In this document: positions 25,001 through 36,448 of the stretch, in pieces | Position numbering within the stretch: position 1 is the stretch's first letter | Layout of the letters: every line of letters begins with the position of its first letter | Program-made: the position numbers and the translations under genes | NCBI GenBank assembly: GCA_024663395.1 | Contig: JANFAH010000026.1 | Coordinates: 1 to 64,000 of the forward strand | Direction: 5' to 3' | DNA: 64,000 bases | From: Pisolithus tinctorius | Lineage: Eukaryota > Basidiomycota > Agaricomycetes > Boletales > Pisolithaceae | The notes under the pieces: generated by a model | Seen by the model: the letters and a program-made list of their open reading frames with translations, nothing else | Told to the model about the DNA's origin: nothing | Database searches by the model: none

Positions 25001-25384
25001 TCTCGTTCGCATTCCGGAAGTGCCGGAAGTGGTTCGGGCAGCGCGCGGAGCGCCACTGGAGAGTATACGTTTGGTCAGCCAATCCGTTTGCCCATGCACA
25101 GGCCACTGTCATCGAGTCGACTGCGCCCAGCGTCTTCTACGCCATCAATAGCCACGACTTCGGCATTCACTGCTCGCCCTGACGCTGGCCCACGAGAACA
25201 TAGTGGGGAGAGGAGTGGAATTGCAATTCCAGCCGGAAGAAGCGAGAGCCGACCAGATATCAGCACAGCAGCCCAGTCTTTCGTTACGGCTCCGACGACA
25301 CTGGCAGGTACTGTGATCAGTGACCAGGCACCCAGCTGGCCAGAAACCATGGTGGACAAGCCACAAATTGAAGAATATGACTGA
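22050..25384 (+). CDS. Large multi-spanning membrane protein with acidic and Ser/Arg-rich cytosolic tail, function unknown
   Basis: Four exons join cleanly: CTGTTGCA|gtaagt...cacag, CGTGTCA|gtaagt...catcag, AGCTG|gtatgt...cttaag; about 1,050 residues in all. The first 180 residues are Pro/Ser-rich and probably cytosolic. Hydrophobic segments follow around IYFYLLPLLAFYHLP, AAYIACWLVWIMVVFVLY, LPTVALLLPRAGLVLTLLF and ANAAWTAWRILVLIISW. A short loop has GQGCAGICGPRYRW. The last exon encodes a roughly 650-residue low-complexity tail with an Asp/Glu tract (about 24,027-24,108), RGR and RRRRGRRDSRS basic clusters and long Ser runs. I recognise it only as a protein type conserved in agaricomycetes. 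The tail offers many possible phosphorylation sites. It looks intact. Confidence 0.72.
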
Positions 25385-26110
25385 GGTTTCATCGGGCTTC
25401 ATCGATGACAGCTCTGTACATGTCCTTCGGCTGTTTTTTTCCCCTCTGGTCACCGCTGATGTTTCTTGATCTGTATCGTTGTTGGTGGGCTATGCGTTCA
25501 CTATCGAACCGTATCAGCACGTATTTTACAAGGCACATCTTTCTTCATCCCTTCTTTCATTCCTACACATGTTCACCCAAGACGTGTCTACACCCTGCAT
25601 TTCTACTGGTACCGTTATTACCATTCACATATCCTGCATTCAGCACCCCCTTTATAATCTACCCATCACCTGGATCCGTATTTCATTCAACCCCAGAGAC
25701 GTCTGCGTGCGATACCTTTTTTCTAATCATACTAACCCGTTTATACTGTTGTTCTACCTACCCCCTTACCACCTACGCGATTTACGACTTGCCATGACCT
25801 TTATTGCCAATGTTCTCTGTGTGTCTTGCGTTAGTCGTTTATCTTCGCCCCCTCTGCAAGTCTTCCAATCTAGAGTTATTGGCGCTCGCTGATGGCATCA
25901 GAATACACCGCCCAGAAAGGTGATCATCTTTCCTGGCCACTAGTTATGATTACATAATCGAGCACAAACATCGCCACACCCCAGCTTCAGATATCGAAGA
26001 ACGTCTCCGTCGCCTTATTTTGCTAATAGCTTGAGCAGTTTTTCTGTCCCCGAGCTGCCTTCTAACACGCCAATCGTCTGTCTTTATCCCTGATCCACGT
26101 AAAACCAACC
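25385..26110. other. 3' flank of the membrane-protein gene and promoter of SUMO
   Basis: The sequence is T/C-rich and non-coding in appearance. Several short ORFs overlap here but have no motifs. Confidence 0.45.
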
Positions 26111-26805
26111 ATGGCGGAAGATATTCCCCCGACTCAGTCTCAAGCTCAATCAGAGGTCAAGCCAGAGGGTGACAATTCCCCCATCAACGTGAAGGTACGG
26201 AGTGTACTCTGGTGAAGCCACACCCCTCTTACATTACATAAAAATCGCGTGCGTTTGACATTCCCTTGGACTCTCTCTCATGCGATTTGTAGGTTGTTAG
26301 CTCTACGGGAGACGAAGTCTTCTTCAAAATCAAGCGTAACACGAAACTGAGCAAACTTCAAGGCGCCTATGCAAATAAAGTAGGCAAGGATGTGGCTAGT
26401 ATTCGGTAAGTTCGCTGTTTCCTTCACGATATACCATCAGCGTACATCGGCAATCTGTGAGGATGCGGTGCTCCAGATTTCCTTTCTTTTCTCTTCTACA
26501 TTTGTTTCGTGTTCGGTTTCTTCGGCGTCGGACTGATGTCGAACCGTGTAGTTTCCTGTACGATGGTAACAGGATAAACGAAGATGATACGCCAGCCAGC
26601 CTGGACATGGAAGACAACGGTGAGAGCGTTATCTCTTTCGAATTTTGGGACTCCGAAATGACCCCTATCATAACAGACACAATCGACGTTATGGTAGAAC
26701 GTACGATTTTCAATATTCTAAATCATCTTTCTCGGTCGCTAACGAATATTTGCAGAGGTCGGAGGATCAAGATTGCATGTGTATCAGTATCGTTGCTGCC
26801 AATAG
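26111..26805 (+). CDS. SMT3: SUMO (Smt3-type ubiquitin-like modifier) precursor
   Basis: Five exons (26111-26194, 26293-26405, 26552-26619, 26677-26700, 26756-26805) join with conventional GT/AG sites. They give MAEDIPPTQSQ...INVK, then VVSSTGDEVFFKIKR, GAYANKVGKDVASIRFLYDG, EDDTPASLDMEDND and TIDVMVEQVGG. The flexible N-terminus, beta-grasp core and terminal di-glycine are those of SUMO, which is conjugated to lysines by E1 Aos1-Uba2 and E2 Ubc9. After GG comes a 12-residue tail ending YRCCQ that a Ulp-type protease must remove. The predicted length of about 112 residues fits the family. The exon phases leave little doubt about the model. Confidence 0.92.
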
Positions 26806-27023
26806 TTGTATTTTTGTGTTTTTAGTACCTGACATATGCTTTTTGGACACCGTGCCAATAATCAAACTCCTTCATTGGACGAAGTGGTTCCCTCTGTTCT
26901 TTTGTTCTTTTGCAACTTCTTCGCAAGAAGAAATGTGTACAATTTGGGATCGGTGCCTACATCCCAACGCCGGCGCCTCAATAAGCTGCAAGAGATCTGA
27001 TTTACAACTGTCCTACTTACTTC

Positions 27024-27704
27024 TCAAGTGTCTTTAGAACCGGATGGCAAGGGACTTGCGTCCATGATCTTGTACATCACCTTCAACATCATGTTCATTG
27101 TTTCCGAGGTCTTGCGGTCACACTCCGCACGCTCACGCCGCTCCTCCGAGATGACTGTCATATTCCGCGTTATCACCTGCGTCAATTCCTGCAATGTTGT
27201 CTCCAAACGTGTGGATTTGTCCCCACTGGCATCTGCCACCTCCAGTACGTCTCTTCGATCCTCGACCTTGACCCGTCCTTTTTGGGTACCTTTCTCCGCA
27301 TCCTGAATCCTGACTACATCGCCGGAACGCCCCAGAGATTGCTTTTTCCTCACCTCATCCACCCCATCATCGGCGTGTCGCCGTTTCATTCCATTGCAAA
27401 CACCCGCCTCTGCCTCATCAGTGATGCACTTGATATGACGACGACGACAGTGATCACAGGACCGGTTTCTATTACCTGCATTTGCGGTGACTACACAGCT
27501 TTTCTTCTTTTTGTGGCATGCATAACATGCGGGAACAAGAAGATGAGGGTGTTTTGGTAATGACTCCTTGGATGATGGGGCCTATCGTCGTACCAAGGTG
27601 AGATGTAAGTGATCCAAACGTGCCGGACGCCGCTCTTTGGCACATACCATTGTGACATTCGTTCCGCCCATCAACCGGCCGCTCTGTATCATGCGATCGA
27701 TCAT
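27024..27704 (-). CDS. Small Zn2Cys6-type protein, copy 1 of a tandem pair
   Basis: Exon 1 is proposed to start at ATG 27704 (MIDRMIQSGRLMGG). It joins in phase 0 across GTATGT...CGATAG to PSSKESLPKHPHLLVPACY. The cysteines follow C-x2-C-x6-C-x12-C-x2-C-x6-C (CYACHKKKKSC ... CDHCRRRHIKC), the spacing of a fungal binuclear zinc cluster. A bipartite basic stretch (KRRHADD, RKKQ) follows. A C-terminal helix (TTLQELTQVITRNM ... KTSETMNMMLKVMYKIM) probably dimerises. At about 190 residues it lacks the fungal transcription-factor middle region, so it may be a DNA-binding regulator or a domesticated transposon accessory protein. It is convergent with SUMO. Confidence 0.68.
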
Positions 27705-28235
27705 ATCGTCCCGGAGAATCAAGGCGGGGGAGGACGGTGTCAGTTGAGTCGGATGGTGACAATTATAGTAAATGAAACCATGTTACTGTATAATTGCGGC
27801 CAGTTGGACTTGCTTGGGACGCAGGCTATTACTACTAAATAGGTGATTCAAGTGGCTCACAAGACGGAGTCGACAGATATAACGAGAGGGCTTGTCGAGG
27901 ATACGAGTGATGAGTATATCAACCAGCCAACTAGCAGATGTGACCTACCAATGAGATACCAGCACTTCGTTTTGGTCCGTGTTAGAGCATTAGCAACAAT
28001 AATACAGGGGCCACGAACCACTGTGTTTCAGAAGCGGGCTTGAACGTGAATGACAAGTATATGTTCAAAACCAAGTGAGTAGAAGATGGTAACCGTACGA
28101 GAATTGAAATGGAGTGGGTACACCAAAGGGATGCCGGTACTCCAGTGTAACACGATGTACTGGCCACACACAAGCGCGGAAGACATGCAATACGGATTCT
28201 TGGTGGTAGTACTTGGAAACAGGGACCAATTACAA

Positions 28236-28330
28236 CTTCCGCCCAGGTGTGGAATGAAAGACGATCGGGAATCCCGGCCTGATTTTTGTACTTCAGATAA
28301 CTTTATTACACGCGCGACACTAGGATGTGC
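28236..28330 (-). pseudogene. Relic of an exon of the IMD-like gene at 30-34 kb
   Basis: About 90 bp here match 33338-33426 at roughly 88% identity by eye. On the minus strand both read RVIKLS(K/E)xQKSGRDSRSSFI. In the functional gene this is the start of exon 2. The relic also retains the intron-exon boundary (CCTAG in place of TCTAG), so it was copied from genomic DNA rather than from mRNA. It has no start, no flanking exons and quickly diverges, so it is non-functional. Confidence 0.72.
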
Positions 28331-28469
28331 ATGGTTCAGCCATCTATAATTGAATACCTCCATTGAACGAAACGGCTCCATTGTGTGACTCGGGATTGGT
28401 GTCTACATTCCACGTAGGCACCTCGATAAGCTGCAAAGAGAACCGATTTACAACTGCTTGACTCACTTC

Positions 28470-29321
28470 TTAAATTTCTGATTTGCAACCAGATGGCAAG
28501 GTTCCGGCATCAACAATCTTTAGCATAACCTTCGAGATTATGTTTATCGTTTCTGAGGCCGTGCGGTCGCACACCGCGCGATCACGTCGTTCCTCCGCAA
28601 CAGCTGTCATGGTCCGCGTCATTGTCTCCGTCAGCTCCTGCAATGTGGTCTCCACACGCGCGAGCCTGTCCGCATCTGCATCCCGCACGTTCCCCCTGCC
28701 CTCGTTCCGGACTGCTTTCTCAGCTGCTTCCTTGACAGCAGGTATGATGGGTATGGCCTCCATATGCGCGACCTCGTTCGCATTTGCTACGTCCAGCACA
28801 TTTCCTCTACTATCGTTTTTGACTGTTTTGTCCATTTCTTTCTTGATATATGGAATGATATGTGAGGAGCTGCTGTGAGCCTCTCCCACCCACCGTCCAT
28901 CCTGAATATCGGTCTCCTCCGAGTCGCTGGATTGCCTCCGAGGCCGTTTTCCCTTCGGATCATCTGAACTCCCACCGTCTATGCATCGCCGTTTCTTCCC
29001 GGAATTGGCAGGTTTTTGATCTGCTTCGGTGTCCTCAAAGACACATTTCTTGTGGCGGCGGCGACACTGGTCACAGGGCCAAATTCTGTTACCTGCGGCT
29101 GTAGTGGCTATGCAGGTCTTGCCACCTTCGCGGCAGGCATTACATGCAGGTGGTGGGTTCACATCCTATATAGTAGGTGAGGACATAGGAATCCAGGGCA
29201 CTCCGTAACGCTCTTCACCACCTACCTCGGTGCCATGCATTTTGCTCGTCGAACTGAACCTTAACCTTCCACGCCCGGGCCATGGTGTGGGTTTACGTTC
29301 CTTTATGCTGTTTCCGCTCAT
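28470..29321 (-). CDS. Small Zn2Cys6-type protein, copy 2 of a tandem pair
   Basis: Exon 1 starts at ATG 29321 (MSGNSIKERKPTPWPGRGRL); an in-frame upstream ATG at 29357 is possible. It joins in phase 0 across GTAGGT...CTATATAG to DVNPPPACNACREGGKTC. The zinc cluster is C-x2-C-x6-C-x12-C-x2-C-x6-C (CNACREGGKTC ... CDQCRRRHKKC), followed by basic patches (GKKRRC, KGKRPRR). A long acidic/Ser linker leads to the same C-terminal helix as copy 1 (TTLQELTETMTRTMTAV). Copy 2 is longer by an internal repeat-like stretch (NDSRGNVLDVANAN, NEGRGNVRDADADR). Flanking DNA is also similar to that of copy 1, so this is a segmental tandem duplication. The target is unknown. Confidence 0.72.
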
Positions 29322-30296
29322 GCCTGTTCGGATAAAATCAAGGTGGTGAGAGTGCACATGTACGTTCAGTAGTTCAACTTAGTCGAGTCGGGTGACGCCG
29401 ACGGCTAGTGACAGGAACGAAATTTATATTGTAGCCAGACCCGGAGCTTCACATTGCGTAAAACTCGGGCAATTATGCGAGTCTGGTTGGCACACCGCCC
29501 AGGAGAGAATAGTTCCATGACGACGCAGTTATGTTAATAAAGTCGCACACTGGTCAGGCAGTTTTTGAACTTTGAACAAAGTTTTCAAAGCACGCTGGTA
29601 ACGAAGCGGGTCAGAAGATGAAGATGATTGAGACGAAGGTCAGAAAAGCGCTTGCCAATTTACAAGAACGTGAGTGAGGAATATATGTCGGCCAAGCGAC
29701 TTGCGGGTGCAACCGTACGAGATTTGAAACGGAGCAATGGGAATGTAGCGCGATGTGCAGAAAGGTAAGGCAATATCGATGTACATATGTGGTGGTGGCA
29801 GTGCTTGCAGACAGGGGGAGAGCACACTGACTCTAGATAATCAGTATATATGTACTCGAGCCCCAGGTACCGGAGACTAGCCCCCTCCAAGTCAGTTCCT
29901 CTTACAGAAGGGGCACAACTCCACCCATTACTGCATCGCCAGATTAGAAAAAGCACATTGCATTGCCCAGCACAGTATCGCGCAGATAAATAACTTCTGT
30001 AAAAAAAGGGGGGGGAGAAAGGCAAGGGAGGGAAGTATTAGACTGCACTGCTTGCCTGAACGAACGACGCACACGAAACACGGTGCCCATGAAGAACGAA
30101 CGAAAACCAAGACGAAAATGAAGACGAAGACGAAGACGAAAGCACCAAAAGAAGGAAACCATAGAATAACGAATAACTACGTATCTCCAAACCATGGATA
30201 AGAGAGCGAGAGGAGAATACAAGGACGATAACGGATGGACGGAGCGTAATACACAAAGGTTTTTTTAAATATATAGCCACGGGAATGAGGAAAACT
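29322..30296. other. Intergenic; duplicated flank of the Zn2Cys6 pair and 3' region of the next gene
   Basis: Around 29,710-29,820 the sequence resembles 28,090-28,220, for example the shared run CAACCGTACGAGA-TTGAAA allowing mismatches. This extends the tandem duplication beyond the genes. A short GAAGAC repeat lies at about 30,119-30,140. No gene is seen. Confidence 0.45.
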
Positions 30297-33200
30297 TCAA
30301 ACCTTTCCCTTGCCTTTCCCTTTAGCAACGCGGCTAAGAAGTCTTCGCGCACGACTATACTCCTCATCCTCCTCGCTCGAGTCTTGCCACACATCAATGG
30401 GAGAAGCAGCAGCAGCAGCATGCAACGCAGCCCTAGTCTTCCAACCTTCCACAGGTCGAGGTCGATCTGACCACGTAGCTTCTGCCTCGTCCCCGTCAAA
30501 TTGATCATAGACTGCAGAAGGGGGAGGGGGTGGTGAGAATGTCGGATGCAAAGACATGCGCACGCTCTTGCGGCGGACCGCTGTCGGGGTCTCTGTTGAC
30601 ACGGTCGATGAAGCACCGCCCTGGTCTCGAGAATCCTGGTCGTGCAAGAGAGGCGGGGCCTGCAATGAGAGGTGGGGCTGTGGTGCCGGGGACAGTGGAG
30701 GTAGTGGTGCAGGTGATGGTGACGACGGTGAGCCTATTGGGCTCTCACGTCCAGTTTCGTATGAGGAGATGGACATCGAATCACGTAGGTCAGGTACAGA
30801 GGAACCCCGTGTCGCAGAGAGTATCTGCTCCAGCGAACGTCTGCCTACTTGATCAGCCTCGGTAACATATGCGGGTTGTCCCTGGAAGGGAATAGCGGGG
30901 GTCGTGAACGTCGCGGGATTCGGAGATGGCGTACGGCTCGCGTTACGCAAGGCAGAACGTAGCGGAGTCTTCGCGAGCTGTGACGACGTACTAGGATTGG
31001 TGCCGCTACTGCCACTGACAACACTTCCGGCAGGAGGAATACTCTTCACTTCACTCGAGGGGGTACTCCGCATTTTGGGGGAAGTCGAAGCCGCATTGAC
31101 ACGTGAGGTCGACGACACCGAGCCACGACGCTGGAGATCTAGGGACCGCGCCTTCCCATTTGGAGGCTGCTGGCCAAGCCCTTCACGAGCAGGGCCGCGC
31201 GGAGTGGTAGTACTGGGCGTGTGTGGGGCTTGGGGCGGCGGCGCGCGGGGCACTTCTAGCACGGGCAAGTTGCCGTTTGACGAGCTGGCACGCCCATTCA
31301 GAGTAGCTAGAGCGGACGCGATGTTTCTTTCCCGGTTCTGACGCGTGACGTCTTCAACGATACTCATCAAACTCTGGTCCGCACTTCCGTTGGGAGTATG
31401 GAGTGTACCCGATTTCGCACCTCGGCGCCCTGGCGGTGAAGCTCCTGGAGTAAGCGAGGAAGGATGTGCTTGAACTTGAGCGGAAACCTTTTGGCTCGAT
31501 GGGCTTGAGGGAGATTCCGCCAGCGAACTTGAGCTTCCGAGTGGCCCGGCGGACAAACGACCTGGGCGAGGAGTTCGTACATTGGCATCGAGCGAGCTCC
31601 CGCTTAACGCTACGGAATTCGCGTCAGCAAAATCGGTTGTGGCGCGTCTGGTACGTTTGGAAGTGGCAGCATCACCTGCAGGAGGAACATATGGCCTCTC
31701 TGTCTGGACCGAGTGTGGGCGACTGCGATGCACCCCCTGGTCAGTGTCGTTGTCCACCTCTCCGTCCGTAAAACCACCATCAGATCCCTTCAACGCCGCA
31801 ATTGACTTTTTCCGGCGTTTGCTCCTCCCCTTCACCATTCCTCGTGCACTCTCGCCGTCCGTCACCCAGCCATTCGCATTACCTGCATGCACACGCGGAC
31901 TTCCCGGGCTACTGGACGATTTAACCATTGGCTGCCCACGGACTTTGCGCAACTTCGACTTCGGCGAGACCCCGGACAACGACTGTCTGATGCCCGGTTT
32001 GGGACCCGCCTCCGAATCCGTGCTATTGCGCCCATTCCGTAGATGTCCATCTATGCGGGTAGACCAGCCACCCGTAGATTTGAATGAAGTAGGTTCAGCC
32101 GTCAAAGGTCCCTCCCATACCGCAGCAGGCCCACCGGCTCCCTTGGTTCGTGTACGATGCGAGAACAAGCCACGTAACGAACTGAGGAACGTCACGGAAG
32201 TTTTACGTTCGCGGAGTTTTCCCCTTCTCAACTCCGGACTGGGTGTCTGGTCCCTATCATCACCTGTTGCTGGAAGAGGACGTAACGAACCACTCTTAGA
32301 TCGGACGCTCGCGAATGGATCGTTCTCGACGACTTCGAGGGGACCATGTGGGAACTCATCGCTACTGTTGCTCCTCCGCATGACGACTGGATTCGGGATA
32401 TTTGCATCCGAACCGGTTCTAGAAGGGCCAGATACGGGAAGGGGAACGTTGGGAGGGACACCGGCGCTTCGATCTTCCTGTACATCTTCGTCAGAAGCTT
32501 CAGAGATGTGCCTCGATATAGGTCGGCGTTGTCTGCTCCGGGTATAGCGCAGACCCGTCCCAGTGACGTGACTATTAGAAGTAGATGATTGCGATGCCGA
32601 AACTGCGGATGTTGATGCTGGTGTGGGCGATGCTGGCTTCGGAATTGGTACGCCGGTGGGTAGGTCAAGGTCTGAGATAGCGTGAGCAGGGGGGATAGAG
32701 ACCACTACGTGACCTTGATAAAAGATTTCTTCTTCTGCCGCTTTTGGGGGTGTGGGAGACGACTCGGTCTGATGATCGTGTGTAGTACGTTCGTCCTGGC
32801 CACGTTCTACGGAAGTGCTGGCACGTTGAGAGGCGCTTTGCGAGGGTGTGAGGGACGACAGGTCAGAGGCGTAGGAGATGGGCGCTTGAGGGGCATTATT
32901 CGCAGAAGATGGATCGAGTCTTTGGTACCCGGCCGAATGTGGGGGCGACGGGGACTGAGTTCTAGAGAATGAGATTCCGGGGTCTGCAGCCAAACCATAA
33001 TTGCTCATTAGCATGCGCATATATGCATAACAGTAGGAAGGATCAATCGTAGAACATACCACGGGACTCGGATAAGCCGCCACTAAGGGACTGGAGGGCA
33101 CGAAGACCTTGTTTACCCATCTCGCCCCACACCCATCCACAATCTACGAGCGCACGACAGCGTGCTCCGAGACCTTCTCGAACGACACTGATTCGTCTGA

Positions 33201-33810
33201 CCGCGAGCTCTCGCTCCTTCTCCGCAAGATGGCTCTCGCATGCCTGTAGCTCTGCCTGTGCATGAGCTAGTTTGCTACCTGCGGAACCAATAGTGACGGA
33301 GTTCGTGGTCGATGGCAGGGACGAGAAAGAAGCGGAGCTTCCGCCAGGGTGTAGAATGAAAGACGATCGGGAATCCCGACCTGATTTTTGTGCTTTGGAT
33401 AACTTTATTACACGGGTGACGCTAGAATATACTTGAGGTCAGGTCGATAAATGAAGGCATGAGGTTGCTCACAGGATCTCTCTGTCACGGAGAATGGCAC
33501 CGACGTCGTCCTCGAGCTCTTTCAGCAAGACGAGCTGTTCTCGCCATTTCTCTACTACATGGAGGTACCGTTGAAGTGCATCGTCCGCACCAGCGAGTAC
33601 ATCAACAATGGCAGCGAGGACCTGGGCCAGAGAGCCAGCCGAGGTGGACGAGTACGGGTTTTCAGAGGGAGAGGCGGCGCTGTACGCCGAGAGAGAAGCG
33701 AGGGCAGCATGTGAGAGAGAGAAAAGAGAGGTAAAGTGTTTAGTGTATTCTTTCTCGTGCGCAATCAGGTTGCTCAAGAGACGCGAGTCTGGCGGTCTGT
33801 GGACGACCAT
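30297..33810 (-). CDS. IMD/BAR-like coiled-coil protein with long disordered tail (Ivy1-like)
   Basis: Exon 1 reads MVVHRPPDSRLLSNLIAHEK and continues with a helical region (SLAQVLAAIVDVLAGADD, YLHVVEKWREQLVLLKELED, DREIL). It joins across a GTGAGC...TTCTAG intron (33422-33472) to VTRVIKLSKAQKSGRDSRS, then GSKLAHAQAELQACESHLAE and a helix ending CGWVWGEMGKQGLRALQ. After a further intron (GTATGT...GGCTGCAG) a single exon of about 900 residues is Ser/Pro/Arg-rich. It includes a basic amphipathic motif SFLSSLRGLFSHRTR-like segment and ends KGKGKGKV. The helical first third resembles fungal inverse-BAR/IMD proteins such as Ivy1, which bend or bind phosphoinositide membranes. That assignment is from family memory only. 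The tail probably recruits partners. Confidence 0.62.
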
Positions 33811-34593
33811 TTAGCAGTCACCGCGGTCAGTTTGAAAGACCTCGCCAACGCGTGTCTGGGTTGGTCGCTGTGCAGAGGCAGTGAATGGAAAAAACGAACT
33901 TCGAACGGAAATCAAGTGCCAACGCGTGTCTTAAGCAAGTTTACATATGACGATGACAGTGGAGCATTTCCGTATTTAGAACTCCACAACAGCAGTTTAC
34001 ATCAAAAGAACATCTGATTGTCAGTCAACAGGGGTGCCTGGGAAGGAATTAGATACTCATAAACACATTTTACACGACTTCATATCGAACGGCCATGGCG
34101 CACGTCGTGCCAATCGTGAGCACTACCGATCATATATATATGGACCGTCGTGCAAACAAGAATCAGTAGTAAAAAAAAGGCGTTATGTGAACCGACCAAA
34201 CAGCTCCAGGCTACCCCGAGAAGAGCGAGGGAGGATAAAGAAAAATTATAGTAACCCAAAAAGCGGAAAGGTACCGATACACATGTTACGACTTTCGATC
34301 GAGCGGTGGGGGGACGTAGGCACGGGTTCATTGCCAATGGCGGGTAACGCAGCGTAACAGGTGGGGTATGTGTGGGGGGCAGCACCTGCCTGTAAATAAG
34401 TTATCCACTGAAGGATATCAGTGCATTCAGAAACACATTTAGTCAGAAAAAGAAAAAGAAAAAAGAAAAGGAAAAAACGGAAACGTATACGGGTAGCCCT
34501 AAAAAGTACACGGCACTTTTGTGTTGTAATCGCAAACGTAACCAAGAAAAAAAAAACCATCGTGGACAAAAACCAAATCACTGGATAAGGACT
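33811..34593. other. Intergenic, promoter side of the IMD-like gene
   Basis: No gene is seen. There are purine-rich runs on the plus strand (for example 34,445-34,480), probably 5' flank of the minus-strand IMD-like gene and 3' flank of the next. Confidence 0.45.
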
Positions 34594-36448
34594 CTAGTTG
34601 GCCGTGCCAAACGATGGAGCCTCGTTCTCAACGTAGGCCGTGTAGGCCGTCTGCATGACACTCTCGCCGCTACCTTGCTTGATGTGGGTAAGGCTAGGGA
34701 AAGCTGGCTCTGCCGTACTAGGAGAGTAAAGAGACCTCGGTCCCCGTGAATTATAGCTGAGAGTGGCTGCAGGGAACGCAACAGGACTTCCCGGAGGAGA
34801 CGCCATCTTGCGTTCGGCATAGGCGCGCAGCATCTCATCGGGTGACATGACGCTGGCGGACATGGGTACCATCCCAATAGGTGACGTTGGTGCCGCATGA
34901 ACAGGCGTGGGCGGTAGTGGCATCTCGACCGGCGCTTGAGAGGGGAGGAGGTAATCGTCACCTGCATCCGTATCGTCGTTGCCCGTGCGCATCACTGGCA
35001 ACGAAATAAGCAACTCAGGATAGCCAGTAGATGCAGAGGTATACTTACTCGAAAGGGACGGCCACACTTCGTCCATGCTAGGGCGAGCCTGTGAAGAAGT
35101 CTCACCAGATATACGAGCCGTAATATCTTCCGGAGTCAGAGAGAATGCACCCTGGGTTTGTACCGGAGACAAATCGTCGGAATCCTGGCGCGCAGGCACA
35201 GGAGGGACATGTCCAACGTGAAAGGCACGACTGGCGACTGTACGACGGGACTCGATAGACGGGCGAACATCTGCGGCGAACGAGACCCTGGATACTCGTT
35301 CGCCGAACGCGGAGGTACGAAGCCCCGGACGAAGCTGTGACATGTTAGGAACAGCAGTGTCACCATCCGCACTCGTCCTTTCAGGGCCAATTTCGCCCTC
35401 GATCGCGACGGTGCTAATTGGGCGGATAGATCCGAACGAGAACGCGGAGGAAGTACGGGCACCGCCGGGGACGGCGATGCTGTTCCGTATAGCAGCGGAT
35501 GCACCAGCTGCAGACATAGATTTCCAGTCTGACGAGATGGTCGACATGCGCGTGTCGATTGCCTGAGAGAAGCGATGGCTCTTCTCTTTCGCTTTGATAC
35601 GACTCATCTTGATGTAATATGCGACGCCAAGACCGATGAATAAGAGGGGAATGAGCACGCCAGCAGCGATCTTTCCACTGGTAAGAGAACTGGGTGTAGG
35701 GAAGTTGTTGACATAAGTGACGGTATTTGGGGTGCTCAAATCAGCACTCGCTGGAGTAGAACCTGAGGTTGGTGCGGTATAAGTTGCAGTGAAAACGGGG
35801 CCTGCTGGAAGAGGGCTGAGGAAAGGTTGTGTTCCGGACGTTACGATGGACAACTGGAGCTGGATGGAGGAAGAGTCGTTCCACCACTTGGGTTCCAATT
35901 GAGTCTGGTAGCTGCCTAGACCAAAGTTGACATTTTGCCACTCGTGGATGCGGCTGTTGGTCAGAGACGGGGCGATGAGGTATATATCTACAGCGGATGT
36001 ACCGGTCAAGCAAGAGGTGTCCCAGGATATGTTGAAGTTGTCACTGCTGGACACGGTCATGCCCGTAGTGGGATTCGTATAGAAACCACCGGTCGTGCAT
36101 GCTATATAAAAAAACCTGGATGAGACGCCCCCTAGACTGCTCCTGCGACCAAAGAACACATACAGTCACGCTTGTTGATGTTGTGGGCGGCACCAGCGTG
36201 CCCGACGCGAACATGAGCGAAACCTCTCTTAGACATATGAACAGATAAGCGCGGTTGATATTTTTGTTGTTGTTGTTGTTATCTCGGGGTCAAAACCCGC
36301 CCAATGGGAAGTAAAGAACGTCCGCTGAGAGCGGTTTGGGGAAGGAAAGACAGTGGAAAGGAGAGGAGGACACAAGCAGAGGCGAGCAGGCGAATGCGAC
36401 GTGGACAGCGACGACGGCGACGGATGCCCAGAGCTCTGTTGTCTTCAT
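34594..36448 (-). CDS. Single-pass type I membrane protein with secretory signal and Ser-rich cytosolic tail
   Basis: Exon 1 (ATG 36448) encodes a signal peptide, MKTTELWASVAVVAVHVAFA. A second exon gives RGFAHVRVGHAGAAHNINKRD and joins in phase 1 across GTATGT...ATATAG to SCTTGGFYTNPTTG. The lumenal part (about 150 residues) is beta-rich with DNFNISWDTSCL, LEPKWWNDSSSIQLQLS and N-glycosylation sequons, then a Ser/Thr-rich stalk. One transmembrane helix follows (AGVLIPLLFIGLGVAYY), ending in KMSRIKAKEKSHR. The remainder is a roughly 330-residue cytosolic tail ending ENEAPSFGTAN. The KR in NINKRD is a likely Kex2 site just after the signal. It resembles agaricomycete cell-surface sensor-like proteins. 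The first two exons are inferred; the main exon is solid. Confidence 0.7.

Noticed and set aside
30119..30145. GAAGAC repeats as a possible regulatory array
   Set aside because: Only about three to four short units near the gene 3' end; a simple microsatellite is sufficient.
31582..32547. 321-codon plus-strand ORF
   Set aside because: Shadow of the long low-complexity exon of the IMD-like gene; Ser/Pro codon bias opens the antisense frame.
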